NCBI GenBank assembly: GCA_000482145.1
Contig: AUXH01000375.1
Location: 1 to 19,110, forward strand
Length of the DNA stretch: 19,110 bases
Source of the DNA: Strigomonas culicis
Taxonomy: Eukaryota > Euglenozoa > Kinetoplastea > Trypanosomatida > Trypanosomatidae
Direction of reading: 5' to 3'
The notes below the pieces were generated by a model that made no database searches, was not told where the DNA came from, and was given only the letters and a program-made list of their open reading frames with translations. A program made the position numbers and the translations under genes. Position 1 is the first letter of the stretch, and the number at the start of each line of letters is the position of its first letter. This document shows, in pieces, positions 7,513 through 16,431 of this stretch.

Positions 7513-10500
7513 TCAGACGTTCGCGTTCACATGGTAAGATGCGTAGTTGCCGCCAATATGATCGCAGCAGACGCAGTTGAGCTCCAACTTGCCGCCACGC
7601 ATGGTCGTGTACCGGTAAAGGGCTTCATCGAAGTGCTTGCCCACGCCGCGCTTGCGTGGCTCGCCGCTGTCCCCGCCGTCGCCGGCACCGCCGCCGCTCG
7701 CGTAGGGCGCGCCCTCCGGCTCGTAGTCGCCGCGTGGCGAGTGCATGCCGAGCCGCGTGCCGAAGCTCAGCTTTCGGAACTTCTGCATGTTGTTGAAGCG
7801 CCGCTCACGCCACCGCTTGATGGGCCAGTCCAGCGCGAGCAGCACAAACGGGAAGAGGAGGGAAAGCACGAAGTGAGCGGGCGATGGAAAGAAGGCCTCG
7901 GCGAGCGCGGTCGTCGGCGTGTCCAGCAGCACCAGCAACACACTCAGAACCGAGACGAGAAAGCTGATGCCGACCCACCGGTACGACAGGAACAGGTTGG
8001 TGGACCGCTTGCCGTGGCCCAGGCGGAGCGAGAAGTGGAGCGAGATGGGGTGGTGCCGGCTGATGTGCGTCCAGCAATGGACCATCAACCAGTAGTTAAA
8101 CGTGAGCGCCACGTAGCCCTGCGCCGAGGCCAGGCAGTCGTCCGACGTCTTGGCGAACAACTTGAGTACATTCGCCTTGCAGGTGTGCGTGCTGGCGGTG
8201 ATGCCCAGCGTCACAAGCGCGACGACGGAGGGCACATAACGCAGGCACCACACCACCGTGCTGTGCCGGAAGATGGCCAGTCGCACAAAGTAATTGTGTC
8301 GTGAGTGCATCGTCTTCATCGGGTCTAGACTGGCGTAGGCCGTGTAGGTGCAGGAGAGGGCCAGAAAGGGGATGATGCCGTTCAGAATAAAAACGGTCAT
8401 CGTTGGTGTCATCAGGAGCGGCGCGCCGACGACGAGCGAGGCGGAGTTGATGACGACCACCAGCACATTGGCGTGCATGATAAACTCCGCACAGTTGTTG
8501 ATGCCGCTAATGCGCATCCGCGCCTGCCGCATCATGGTGACAATAATCGGCAAGATGGACGTCGTCGGTGGCGCCTGCAGGGTGCACGCGCAGCTCAGCA
8601 GCTCCGCGACGTTGCGGTAGAGGGGGATGTCGCGGTTCAGCGACTCCGTCGTCGCCGAGAAGTCACTTGGCTCCACGATGCTGTGATGCTTCAGCACCGC
8701 TTCCTTCTCCGCGTTGGCACCGCGGCGCGTCGGCAGCACGCCGATGGCCAGGTCCGCTTGGACAAAGCTGCGGACGTTGCTGTGGTTAAACACGGAGCCG
8801 ACCGCCACGACCACCTCGTGGTTGTCCTGCAGGATGGACAGCATCGCGCGCGTGGAGACACCCTGCGCATGCGAGAAGAGGTGCACCTGCAGCGGGATCG
8901 CATCCACGTGCAGAATGTGCTTCCGGATGGACTTGATGCCGAACGGCAGCTGCGCGCGAATGCTGTACGGGTCTAAAGCGACCGCATCCTCCTTGAGCGA
9001 GATGCAGCAGTTCCAGTCCGTCTCCAGGCCGACGCGGCCGCCAAAGCTCTTTGTCTGCTTCTCTGTGCCGCTGCAGAAGTACATGCACCGCACGCCGGCG
9101 TCCTCCAGCACCGCCATGGCGTGCTGCACGTTGGGCCGCACCGAGTCACGCAGGCCGACGAGGCCCAGAAAGGTTTGAGAGGTGGATGCCATCTGCTGGA
9201 TGAACGTCTGCGGCGTCAAGTAGTCGTCCTTCTCCGGCTGCAGGTACGGCCGACAGCCGACGGAGGCCGCGCGGCGCGGCAGCGGTGGCGCGCGGAAGGC
9301 CTTGGACGGCTCGAAGAGTGCCGCCGCGGACTTGGAGCGACGGTGCCGCCCGTGGTACCGGTCGTCGTCCGCCTTGCTGCGCCACAGCTCCTCCTCCTCG
9401 AGCTGAAAGGGCCGGCTCACGTCGCGCTGCGACGGGGAGCCGGGCCCGTCCTCCTCGCCGTGGCGGCCGGGGGCCCGCGCCTTGCGTGAGGAGCGCTTGC
9501 GGGCCGTCTCCCGCGTCACCGGGAGGCCGTCTTGGAAGAAGAACTCACTGTACTGATCGGCGTGTCGCGGCAGCGCATTCACGTACGGGCGGTAGCGCTC
9601 CGGCAGCACTCGGTGCGACAGCGCCACCGTCTCCAGACACATGCCATCCTCCCACTGATGCTTGGCCATAAAGAGCACCTCCTTCTTCTCCTTCGTGTCG
9701 TACTCGTCCACGTCGCCGCCGGACCATATCGTACTGCAGCACTGTGACACCAGGTAGGGCGTGCCCATCGTGAAAACGTGCAGCAGTCCCGTGCGGTCCT
9801 CGACCAGCAGCGAGCATGTCTGCTCCGGCGTCGTGTTGTGATACCCCGTGCTCACCTTGGTGTCGATCTGGAAGATGCGTGCGAGCACCCGGAAGCCATT
9901 CGCGATGCTGTCCGAGAAGCTGCACACACGCGGGATCCAGTGCAGGGACCGGAACCATCGCTCCGTGCTGTCGCAGAAACGGAAGCGCTCCGTCCACGTC
10001 TCGACGTTGGGGGGCGATTTCGCTGCCGCGTGCAGCACGATGCAGAGACACAGGGGCTGCAGGTGCCCGCGATGGGTGGAGAGCACCTCCTTCGGCTCCG
10101 CAAACTCCACGGCGAGGTCGTCGCGCGCGCTCGGGCGCAGCTGCAGCTCCAAGAAGCGCTCCTCTTGGAACTTCTTCCGCTGGACCTGCCGCTTCATCTC
10201 CCGCTGCCGCTCGCGCGCATCGCTGCTGTCCTTGTGGTTCGCGCCGCCGGTGCCCTCCGTGAGGACCGCGTTGGCGTTGTTGATGCTGTTGTTGCCGTTC
10301 GTGCCCTGTCCCTCGTCGTCCTCGTCGCTGGAGCTGCTGGCCGCGGTGGCCCCGCGGGGCTTGAAGAGGAGGATCTGTTTCGGCACGAGCACCATATCCG
10401 TGACGACGCCCTGCTGGTCGAGCATCGCGACCACCGAGGCGACACCAAACGTGTCGACGAGCGACGTGGAGAAGAGCTGTGGGTTGCGGCTCCCGTTCTT

Positions 10501-11823
10501 GGGCTGCATGTGCATCACAACGCGGTACATGGTCTTGAGGGTCTCGATGAACTTGAAGCGCGGTAGGCGGTCGTCGACGTTGTGCATTCGTTTGCACACC
10601 ATGTAGTGGAACAGCTTGTCGAGGTAAATGTTGGCGTACAGCACCAGCAGGCGGTTAATGACCACCGCGTTCACCGGCAAGAGCCCCAGCAGCGCGACGG
10701 AGGGGTCGAGGAAGACCCCTTCGCCCAGAGGTGCCTTCACGAGGAAGTAGTAGAGAAACCCAGCGCCGATGGTCATCACCATGGCAATTATCCAGAGCAG
10801 CAGGAAAACGCGATGCACAAAGAACTCCATCTGCTCCGCCACGGGCGCGCAGTTGCCGCGGCTCGTCGATGCCCGCGGCTCGTGCTCGTTGTCGCTCTCG
10901 TCTGTCGTCGCATCCTCCTCGACAAACCGTCTGCACGACATGAGTAAGTTGGGCAGCCGTGGCGGCCGCGCGCGGTCCGTGAGCGGCTTCAGCACGATGG
11001 CGCCGCTCTCCAGCATGATGCGGACCACGTCGATGAGCTTGCAGATGCCCTGCGGCTCCATATACCGACGCACGGAGAGCGTCACCTCGTCCAGCCGCTT
11101 GCTGCGCTTCACCACAAGGCACTTCAAAATGTGCTTCAGGCGGAACGTGCGCTCGTCCACAATGGCGAGGAAGCGGAACGCCTTGGCGGGGAGGTTCGCG
11201 AAGCACTCCAAGAACACTTCGCGTCGCTCCTGCGGCGTTTGGCTGTCCGTCTCGCGCATTCCCTCAATGCGGCTGCGCCACCGCGCCACGACGGCGCGGA
11301 TGCGATCAGCGGTGTGGTAGCGCGTCTCCGTCACGCGCTGCCACATGAGATAGGCCTGCAGCAGGGTGCAGAGCGCGTAGAGAATGAAGAAGAGGCACGT
11401 GCACAAGTAGGTGGAGGCGAGCGGCTCCACGATGCACGAGATGATCAGCATCAAGCTCGTTGCGAGAACAGCCCAGTTTTGCTTAAAGATGAAGCTGAAA
11501 AAGAGGACGCGAAACATACGCATGGAGGTCTGCCACGTAGACTGCGAAGTCTCAACAAGCTCCTCCAGTTGTTGGCAGATGGTCTCCTCGTAGGTGCTGC
11601 TCGGCGTGTCCACACTGACCGGAACGGTCGCCGTCACCAGTGTCCTGGGCATATCCAGCGAACCGTTTGGCTGTCTTTCCTCTACGATGATGACATCCGT
11701 TGCTCTATCAGCGCGATGTCCGAGGGCGGCAGCCTGCGATACCGAAGAGGGTACTGCTGAAACAGTATGTGCCGTGGGTGCACCTGCAGGCAAACTAGAA
11801 ACCCTCACTTCGCAAGACTTCAT
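7513..11823 (-). CDS. TMEM94: TMEM94 (ERMA)-family P-type-ATPase-like membrane protein
   Basis: This 1436-residue protein has P-type ATPase topology. Two membrane segments (about 113-132, 134-155) come first, then a small cytosolic domain. A second pair (about 335-361, 374-397) follows, then a large cytosolic region (410-1090) and a C-terminal block of about six segments between 1117 and 1333. Family assignment rests on the TMEM94-specific blocks GLVGLRDSVRP (887-897), GLETDWNCCISL (932-943) and FRKLSFGTRLGMHSPRG (1349-1365). The last two match human GLETGWNCHISL and LQFETKLGMNSP. Standard ATPase motifs are degenerate. The DKTGT site appears as LDQQGVVT (468-475), the GDGxND hinge as GSVFNHSN (1009-1016), and the KGAPE loop as MGTPY (686-690). 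Human TMEM94 is an endoplasmic-reticulum protein reported to drive magnesium uptake, so an ER role in ion handling is inferred. A 70-residue Gly-rich C-terminal extension ends with a CVCC motif. Low-complexity Ser/Asp/Asn inserts lie at about 491-545 and 770-860. Met58 is an alternative start. Confidence 0.9.
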   Translation of the reverse strand: MKSCEVRVSSLPAGAPTAHTVSAVPSSVSQAAALGHRADRATDVIIVEERQPNGSLDMPRTLVTATVPVSVDTPSSTYEETICQQLEELVETSQSTWQTSMRMFRVLFFSFIFKQNWAVLATSLMLIISCIVEPLASTYLCTCLFFILYALCTLLQAYLMWQRVTETRYHTADRIRAVVARWRSRIEGMRETDSQTPQERREVFLECFANLPAKAFRFLAIVDERTFRLKHILKCLVVKRSKRLDEVTLSVRRYMEPQGICKLIDVVRIMLESGAIVLKPLTDRARPPRLPNLLMSCRRFVEEDATTDESDNEHEPRASTSRGNCAPVAEQMEFFVHRVFLLLWIIAMVMTIGAGFLYYFLVKAPLGEGVFLDPSVALLGLLPVNAVVINRLLVLYANIYLDKLFHYMVCKRMHNVDDRLPRFKFIETLKTMYRVVMHMQPKNGSRNPQLFSTSLVDTFGVASVVAMLDQQGVVTDMVLVPKQILLFKPRGATAASSSSDEDDEGQGTNGNNSINNANAVLTEGTGGANHKDSSDARERQREMKRQVQRKKFQEERFLELQLRPSARDDLAVEFAEPKEVLSTHRGHLQPLCLCIVLHAAAKSPPNVETWTERFRFCDSTERWFRSLHWIPRVCSFSDSIANGFRVLARIFQIDTKVSTGYHNTTPEQTCSLLVEDRTGLLHVFTMGTPYLVSQCCSTIWSGGDVDEYDTKEKKEVLFMAKHQWEDGMCLETVALSHRVLPERYRPYVNALPRHADQYSEFFFQDGLPVTRETARKRSSRKARAPGRHGEEDGPGSPSQRDVSRPFQLEEEELWRSKADDDRYHGRHRRSKSAAALFEPSKAFRAPPLPRRAASVGCRPYLQPEKDDYLTPQTFIQQMASTSQTFLGLVGLRDSVRPNVQHAMAVLEDAGVRCMYFCSGTEKQTKSFGGRVGLETDWNCCISLKEDAVALDPYSIRAQLPFGIKSIRKHILHVDAIPLQVHLFSHAQGVSTRAMLSILQDNHEVVVAVGSVFNHSNVRSFVQADLAIGVLPTRRGANAEKEAVLKHHSIVEPSDFSATTESLNRDIPLYRNVAELLSCACTLQAPPTTSILPIIVTMMRQARMRISGINNCAEFIMHANVLVVVINSASLVVGAPLLMTPTMTVFILNGIIPFLALSCTYTAYASLDPMKTMHSRHNYFVRLAIFRHSTVVWCLRYVPSVVALVTLGITASTHTCKANVLKLFAKTSDDCLASAQGYVALTFNYWLMVHCWTHISRHHPISLHFSLRLGHGKRSTNLFLSYRWVGISFLVSVLSVLLVLLDTPTTALAEAFFPSPAHFVLSLLFPFVLLALDWPIKRWRERRFNNMQKFRKLSFGTRLGMHSPRGDYEPEGAPYASGGGAGDGGDSGEPRKRGVGKHFDEALYRYTTMRGGKLELNCVCCDHIGGNYASYHVNANV

Positions 11824-11955
11824 ACGTGAGACACAGTGTTTATGGATGTATGTGTGTGATCGGGAGAAAAAAAAAGTGGAAGAAAGTATTCTTTCTAAGA
11901 CCCACTTCTTCCTCGTCTTGTTTATCTAAGTATCGTTAAAAAAAAAAGGAGTAAG
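11824..11955 (-). promoter_or_regulatory. Predicted spliced-leader acceptors for TMEM94
   Basis: Two pyrimidine tracts compete on the minus strand. The distal tract (plus 11938-11950, ten T then CC) is followed by AG at 11917-11916, giving a 92-base 5' UTR and keeping the ATG at 11823. The proximal tract (T run opposite 11867-11875) has no AG before the start codon. Its first AG is in codon 2, so its use would remove the first ATG and leave Met58 as the start. Alternative splicing could therefore set the N-terminus. Confidence 0.5.
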
Positions 11956-12260
11956 TTTATACGCTAAAAAAAAAAAAAATGAAGTACGCAAGTGTGGATA
12001 TGCGCGCGCAACGATAGAAGTAGGTATAGCAGTGATGTTCTACCGGTTTTCCTCTGCTGGTATTTGTCGTGAGAAGAAGAAGAAGAAAAAAAGCGAAAAG
12101 GGGGGAAAAATGAGGTAAGAGAAAGAGAGAATAATAAGGGCATCATGAATCCGTCACTACTTTCTTCATGGTTTTAGCTGCACGAGTACTGAGGTGTTTC
12201 TTCCTCCTGACTGTGCATCGGTGCCTATACACGGACTACCGTCCGCAATCATCATCATTC
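11824..12260 (-). other. Intergenic spacer between TMEM94 and the WW/coiled-coil gene
   Basis: This 437-base spacer is AT-rich, with A-runs at 11938-11947 and 11966-11979 and a purine-rich stretch at about 12070-12130 on the plus strand. It holds the TMEM94 acceptors and the 3' UTR of the upstream gene. I see no supported gene in it. Confidence 0.7.
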
Positions 12261-15200
12261 TCAAGCAGAAGCTCTATCGTGTGCGTCACAACTCGAGGAG
12301 GAGGCGGTGTGGCACTCCCCCACCGCTTCCTCCAGCATGTGCCGAAAGGCATTGTAACACTCCGTCTTATACAAAAGAATAAGCTCGTTCGTGTCAGCGT
12401 GTGCACTTCCGTCCTCAGACAGGAACGTCTCCACTGCTTGCCAGCCCGGCGCGCGTACCTCCTCCCTGTCTGTGCTCTGCCGCGCCGAAGGGCCGAGGAG
12501 GGCAGCCTCGCTTTCCTTCTCTTGGCGAACTGCCTCCGCAATAGCGCCCTCACAGGCCCTCACGACGTGGGCCGCGACGTCCTGCACCTCGGCGGCCATG
12601 CGAGCGACCAGCCGGTCCTGCGCTGTGGCGGCCCCATCCGCCGCGTCTCCGGCCTCGCCGTCATCCTCCGGAGCGCGGAGGGCGGCGGCCACTTCGTCCC
12701 AGAGGGGCTCCAGCCGCTCGCGGTGCTCCAGCTCGACGCGGGACAGGAGCCGCTCGCAGGAGGAGTAGTACGCCGCCACAAACGCCACCTCGTCCCCACA
12801 CGCCTCGGACGCCTGAGCAGGCAATTGGGAGGCGGCGCTGTACTGCTGCCGGAGGGCCAGCAGCCGTGCCTCGCGCGCGACCCTTGCCTCGCTCTCGAGG
12901 AGGCGCCGGCCCGAGTGGCACGCGGCGCGCGCCTGCTGCAGAAGCGAGCGCAGATGGGTCCGTTGGTGCGGGGCGGCCGCGTGCTGCCGCGCCCTCTGGG
13001 TGATGCACCGGGCCGTGCGGCCGAGCGCTTCCTCCAGCTGCGTCGCCACGCGCGCCCGCGCCTCCTCCGCCGCGTGGCGGGCCGCGGCGATGGAAACAGA
13101 GTGCCCCGTATCGCCGGCCGTGCCGTCACCGCTACCGCTGTGGGGTGCTTGTCCAAGCACATCCACGAGACGTCTCTCCACCCTCTGCTCCACCGCGTGC
13201 AGCTGCTGCAGACACCGCAGCTGCTCCTCCAGCGCGGCCTCCTGGCGCGCTACAGCCGACTCCAGCGCACGCTGCCAGACCTGCTGGCCGAGCTGGGTGC
13301 GTTCCAGCAAGTTCTTCTGATCGAAGAGTGCCATTTTCTGCGCCCGCAGCTCCTCCTCCGTTTGCAGCAGATGCACCCACTCGCTGTCCAGCTCGCTCGA
13401 CCGCGCCGTCGCCTCGTACAGCTGCCGGGACGCACGCTGCTGTGTCTCGTGCAGGGCAGCTGCGCGCGCCGCTTCTGTATCAGCTGCGACGCCTCGCGCG
13501 TCAAGACAGCCGCGTTCTCGCGCGTGGCGGACTGGTTGTGCTGCAGTGTCTGCCTCAGGTTCACCATCTCCTCGTGCAGCAGCCCCTCCTGCGGCTCACC
13601 GGCCGCGGGGGGCCCCAGCTTGTGCCGCAGCTGCTCCACCGCGCTCGACAGCTGCAACTCCTCCGCGTCCATCTCCCGGTGCGCGTGCGTGTTCGCCGCT
13701 GTGAAGAGCCGCAGGCGCTCGTCGAGCTCGTACTCCACCGCCTGCAGCCGGTGGACGCTCTCCGCCATGCGGCCCTCCTCCTCGCGAAGCCCTTCGCACT
13801 CCTCTTCGAGGCGCTGAATCTGCTGCCGCGCGTCCGCGATGCGCCGGTCCACGTCCGCCACGCGGTCCTGCAGCGCGGCCACGCGGTCCCCCTCATGCGC
13901 GTCCGCGCCCTCCTCGCAGCCGCGGGAGTCACACGCATCGGCGTCGCCGAGGCACGAGGCAGAGCTGGACGAGCTGGTCGAGCTGGTCGCCGCACTCGCG
14001 GCGTACGCACTCGAGTGGAGCGCGTCGCCGCTGGCGCCGCGCGCGCCGCGGTGACGACCCCGCCTGCTCCGGCGGCGGCGCCGCTCGCGTCCGCTGCGGT
14101 GCTGCGCACGCCGAGAGGCGGCAGGAGGGGCCTCGTTCGCCTCCGCAGTGGTCGCCGTTGGCGTCGTGGATCGCGGTGACAGCGGCGGTCGCGCCTCGGT
14201 TCCCGCGTCGTCGAGACGCGCTGCACTGTGAGGCTCCGCGGCCGCCGGCGCGGCACCGCGTGGTGACAGCGCCGCCGCCTGCCCAACCGCCATCTCCTGC
14301 TCTTCTGCCTCTGGCGCCATTGACTGCGGTTCCATTGTGCACGACGCGCACGGCGGCGATTTGCCATCATACGCCTCCGGTCGGTCGTATTGTGTTTTGC
14401 CAGTCGTCCGGTTGGCGTAGTACACACGGCCGTTGGACCGGTTCAGCCGCCACGTCCACATCGATCGACTGCCCTTCTCGCGTTTCCTCGCCGACCGCGC
14501 CTCCGCACACCCATCCGCGTTCGACGCCGCCGCTCCGCTCCCCGCGCCTTCCGCGCCCAGGTAGGCGGACACGCTGTGGTGCCCAGACATACCGCCAACG
14601 CGCGCCTCTCCCTCCACGTCCGCCGGGCCGGCGGTGCCCGACAACGCGTGGTCGCCCCTCGGCCAGGCGCCCGCGTCATCCCTCTCAGCCTCGTCGCTGG
14701 ACGTCCCATCGAACGCCGCGCCCTCCTGGATCTCTGCAATAATACTGTTTACGCTATCCTGACAGACGTCTGCGATAGTGGCGTAGTCGATGACTGGCAG
14801 TTCATGGGTCTCACCGACACAGCTCCGCGCGATGACGCGCCGCAGTTCATCCACGCGCGCGTCCCAGTGGAAATTGCTGATCTCAAAGTACGACTTGGCG
14901 CCGAGCGCCTGCGCCACCTCACAGATCTCCGAGGGCGTCGCGGTGAAAACGGCCGGGATCGCCTCAAAGGACTCCCGCAGCAGCTCGTAGCGCGTGCCGA
15001 CGAGAATGACAGCCGGCTTCACGTGCGTGGCAGCGTCCGCGGCAGCAGGAAAGAACAGCGGCGTGCTCGTCGTTGTCGGCGTGCCGTCGGGGCCGTACGT
15101 GGTCTTCGTGCCGAGGTGGGGGGCGCCACGGCCCGCCCCCGCGGCGCCAACGCCACCGTAGCTCGGCTGCATGTTCAAGACGCCGCGCAAGCGATGCGCG

Positions 15201-15838
15201 GTCGGACTCTCCCGCAGATGCGCCGGCGATGCAGCCGCCGCCAAGCTCCCGGAGGCATGTGTACCTGTACCCGTCGCCTTGGCGTGGTACCGGTGGTACA
15301 GGTGCAGAAAGTGGGTCCACTGCATGCGCATCCGCGCAAAGCTGTGCGCGGAAAAGGGCGTGAAGGCCACAATGATGGCGTGCGGGGGGTTCTTCATGAA
15401 GCTCTCTAGGCTGTTGCTGCTGCCCTGTAGGGAGAAGAGGCCGTCGCCCTCCAGCTCTGCGCGGGCGCCGTGCTTGCGCTCCGTTGACGCAGACGCCAGT
15501 AGCCCCTTCGTCTCTGTCACCACTGAGAAGTGTACCGTAATGTCGACCGAGGGCATCGAGGGATTCGGCATCGTCAGCGAGCATTCATGCGGCGACGGCA
15601 TGCCGATCTTACTGGTGTAAGCGGTCAGAGCAGGCCCGTCGGCGCGGGACGCGTCCAGTGCGTGCGTGTCGCTCTCCTGCCGACGGTGCTCGCGCAGCTC
15701 GGTCGTGCGGATCGAGAGAATGGTTTCCTTCTTCAGCTTCTTCAGCTCGGCTAAGGGGAATTCGAGGCCGAGTAGAAGTCGTAGCAACGCCCCCGGTTCT
15801 ACGACCGGATCTCCGACAATAACACAGTGGTACTCCAT
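12261..15838 (-). CDS. Rho-like pseudo-GTPase / WW / coiled-coil protein, frame interrupted by one missing base
   Basis: ATG at 15838 and TGA at 12261-12263 enclose a span one base short of 1193 codons (about 1192 residues). The first ~785 residues read in one frame to about base 13480; the coiled coil then continues in the next frame to the stop. Residues 1-340 look like a Rho-family G domain. Strand 1 and P-loop position give CVIVGDPVVEPGALLRLLL (5-23), where GKT/S is replaced by PGA. HAIIVAFTPFSAHSFARM (153-170) matches the Rho DVFLICFSLVSPASF block. PAVILVGTRYELL (275-287) matches VGTKLDL, and GAKSYFEISN (313-322) matches the G5 strand. The DxxG motif is not visible, and low-complexity inserts separate the strands. 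A WW domain follows at 461-487 (WTWRLNRSNGRVYYANRT, then TQYDRP) with Tyr in place of the second Trp. After a Ser/Arg-rich linker, coiled coil begins near 650. No named orthologue is recognised. A role as a cytoskeletal or centriole/basal-body scaffold is only a guess from architecture. Confidence 0.75.
14375..14461 (-). other. Atypical WW domain
   Basis: Codons for residues 460-488 encode the WW pattern: first Trp, then GRVYYANRTTGKTQY and an RP. The central YY/N/T core and the terminal Pro are kept, but the second signature Trp is Tyr. WW domains bind proline-rich peptides, and the second aromatic residue is part of the binding surface, so Tyr may still allow ligand contact. Confidence 0.8.
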
Positions 15839-15880
15839 GTTCTTCCTCAGAGCATTTGGTACAAGAAAAAAAAAAGGAGC
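15839..15880 (-). promoter_or_regulatory. Predicted spliced-leader acceptor for the WW/coiled-coil gene
   Basis: A minus-strand pyrimidine tract (T run opposite 15866-15875, flanked by C) is followed by its first AG at 15847-15846. Leader addition there gives a very short 5' UTR of about 7 bases and confirms the ATG at 15838 as first start. Confidence 0.7.
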
Positions 15881-16431
15881 TCCTTTACTTTACCTTTTTC
15901 AGCGCAATTTCTTTATTGAACGTTCGAAGGGAACGAACAGCTCACAAATACTAAACCAGCTACGAGGACAAAGAAAAAACATAGAGAAAGGGGAGAAAGA
16001 TCAAATAATGGTTGAAGTTGGGGCGAAACGAACAACTCCAATGTCTGCACAAGACAATGAGTGAGCGCAAATTGCAAGTATATAACACCATAAGGCCTCA
16101 CATTTAATAAAAGAGCAAACACGAGCCTAAATGATCATCATAACAAAGAGAAAAGAAAAAGGTGTAGAGAGTGCAAAAAAAAAAAAACGCAAGAGAAAAC
16201 AAAAAGGCAATCACTAACTACTGTGATTATGTATACCAATTCCTTGCGTAAAAATATGTTCGTTTTCCTTATTCCTATTGGGTAAACCGCCCACTCTCAC
16301 ACGCAGCTTTTTCCTTATCTTTTTTTTTTTCGATACAACAGTACATGCAATCCCCACACAACAAAAACATGCACTAATTAACTACGCGGTGACATGATGT
16401 CTTACAGGCGCTGCCCTGCTGCGTGCAGCCT
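15839..16431 (-). other. Intergenic spacer between the WW/coiled-coil and VAP genes
   Basis: This 593-base AT-rich spacer has homopolymer runs at 15866-15875 (A10), 16175-16186 (A12) and 16320-16330 (T11). The last is an A-run on the transcribed strand, unlike the others. It holds the acceptor described separately and the VAP 3' UTR. No supported gene was found. Confidence 0.7.

Noticed and set aside
12168..13817. 549-codon plus-strand ORF opposite the coiled coil
   Set aside because: It is an antisense mirror of Glu/Ala/Arg/Gln codons, giving Leu/Arg/Ser-rich sequence without domains. It is also the only strand reversal that would be needed in an otherwise unidirectional array.
14390..15409. 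339-codon plus-strand ORF over the Rho-like/WW region
   Set aside because: Low-complexity Arg/Ala/Val translation opposite the minus-strand gene, which has recognisable WW and G-domain-like motifs.
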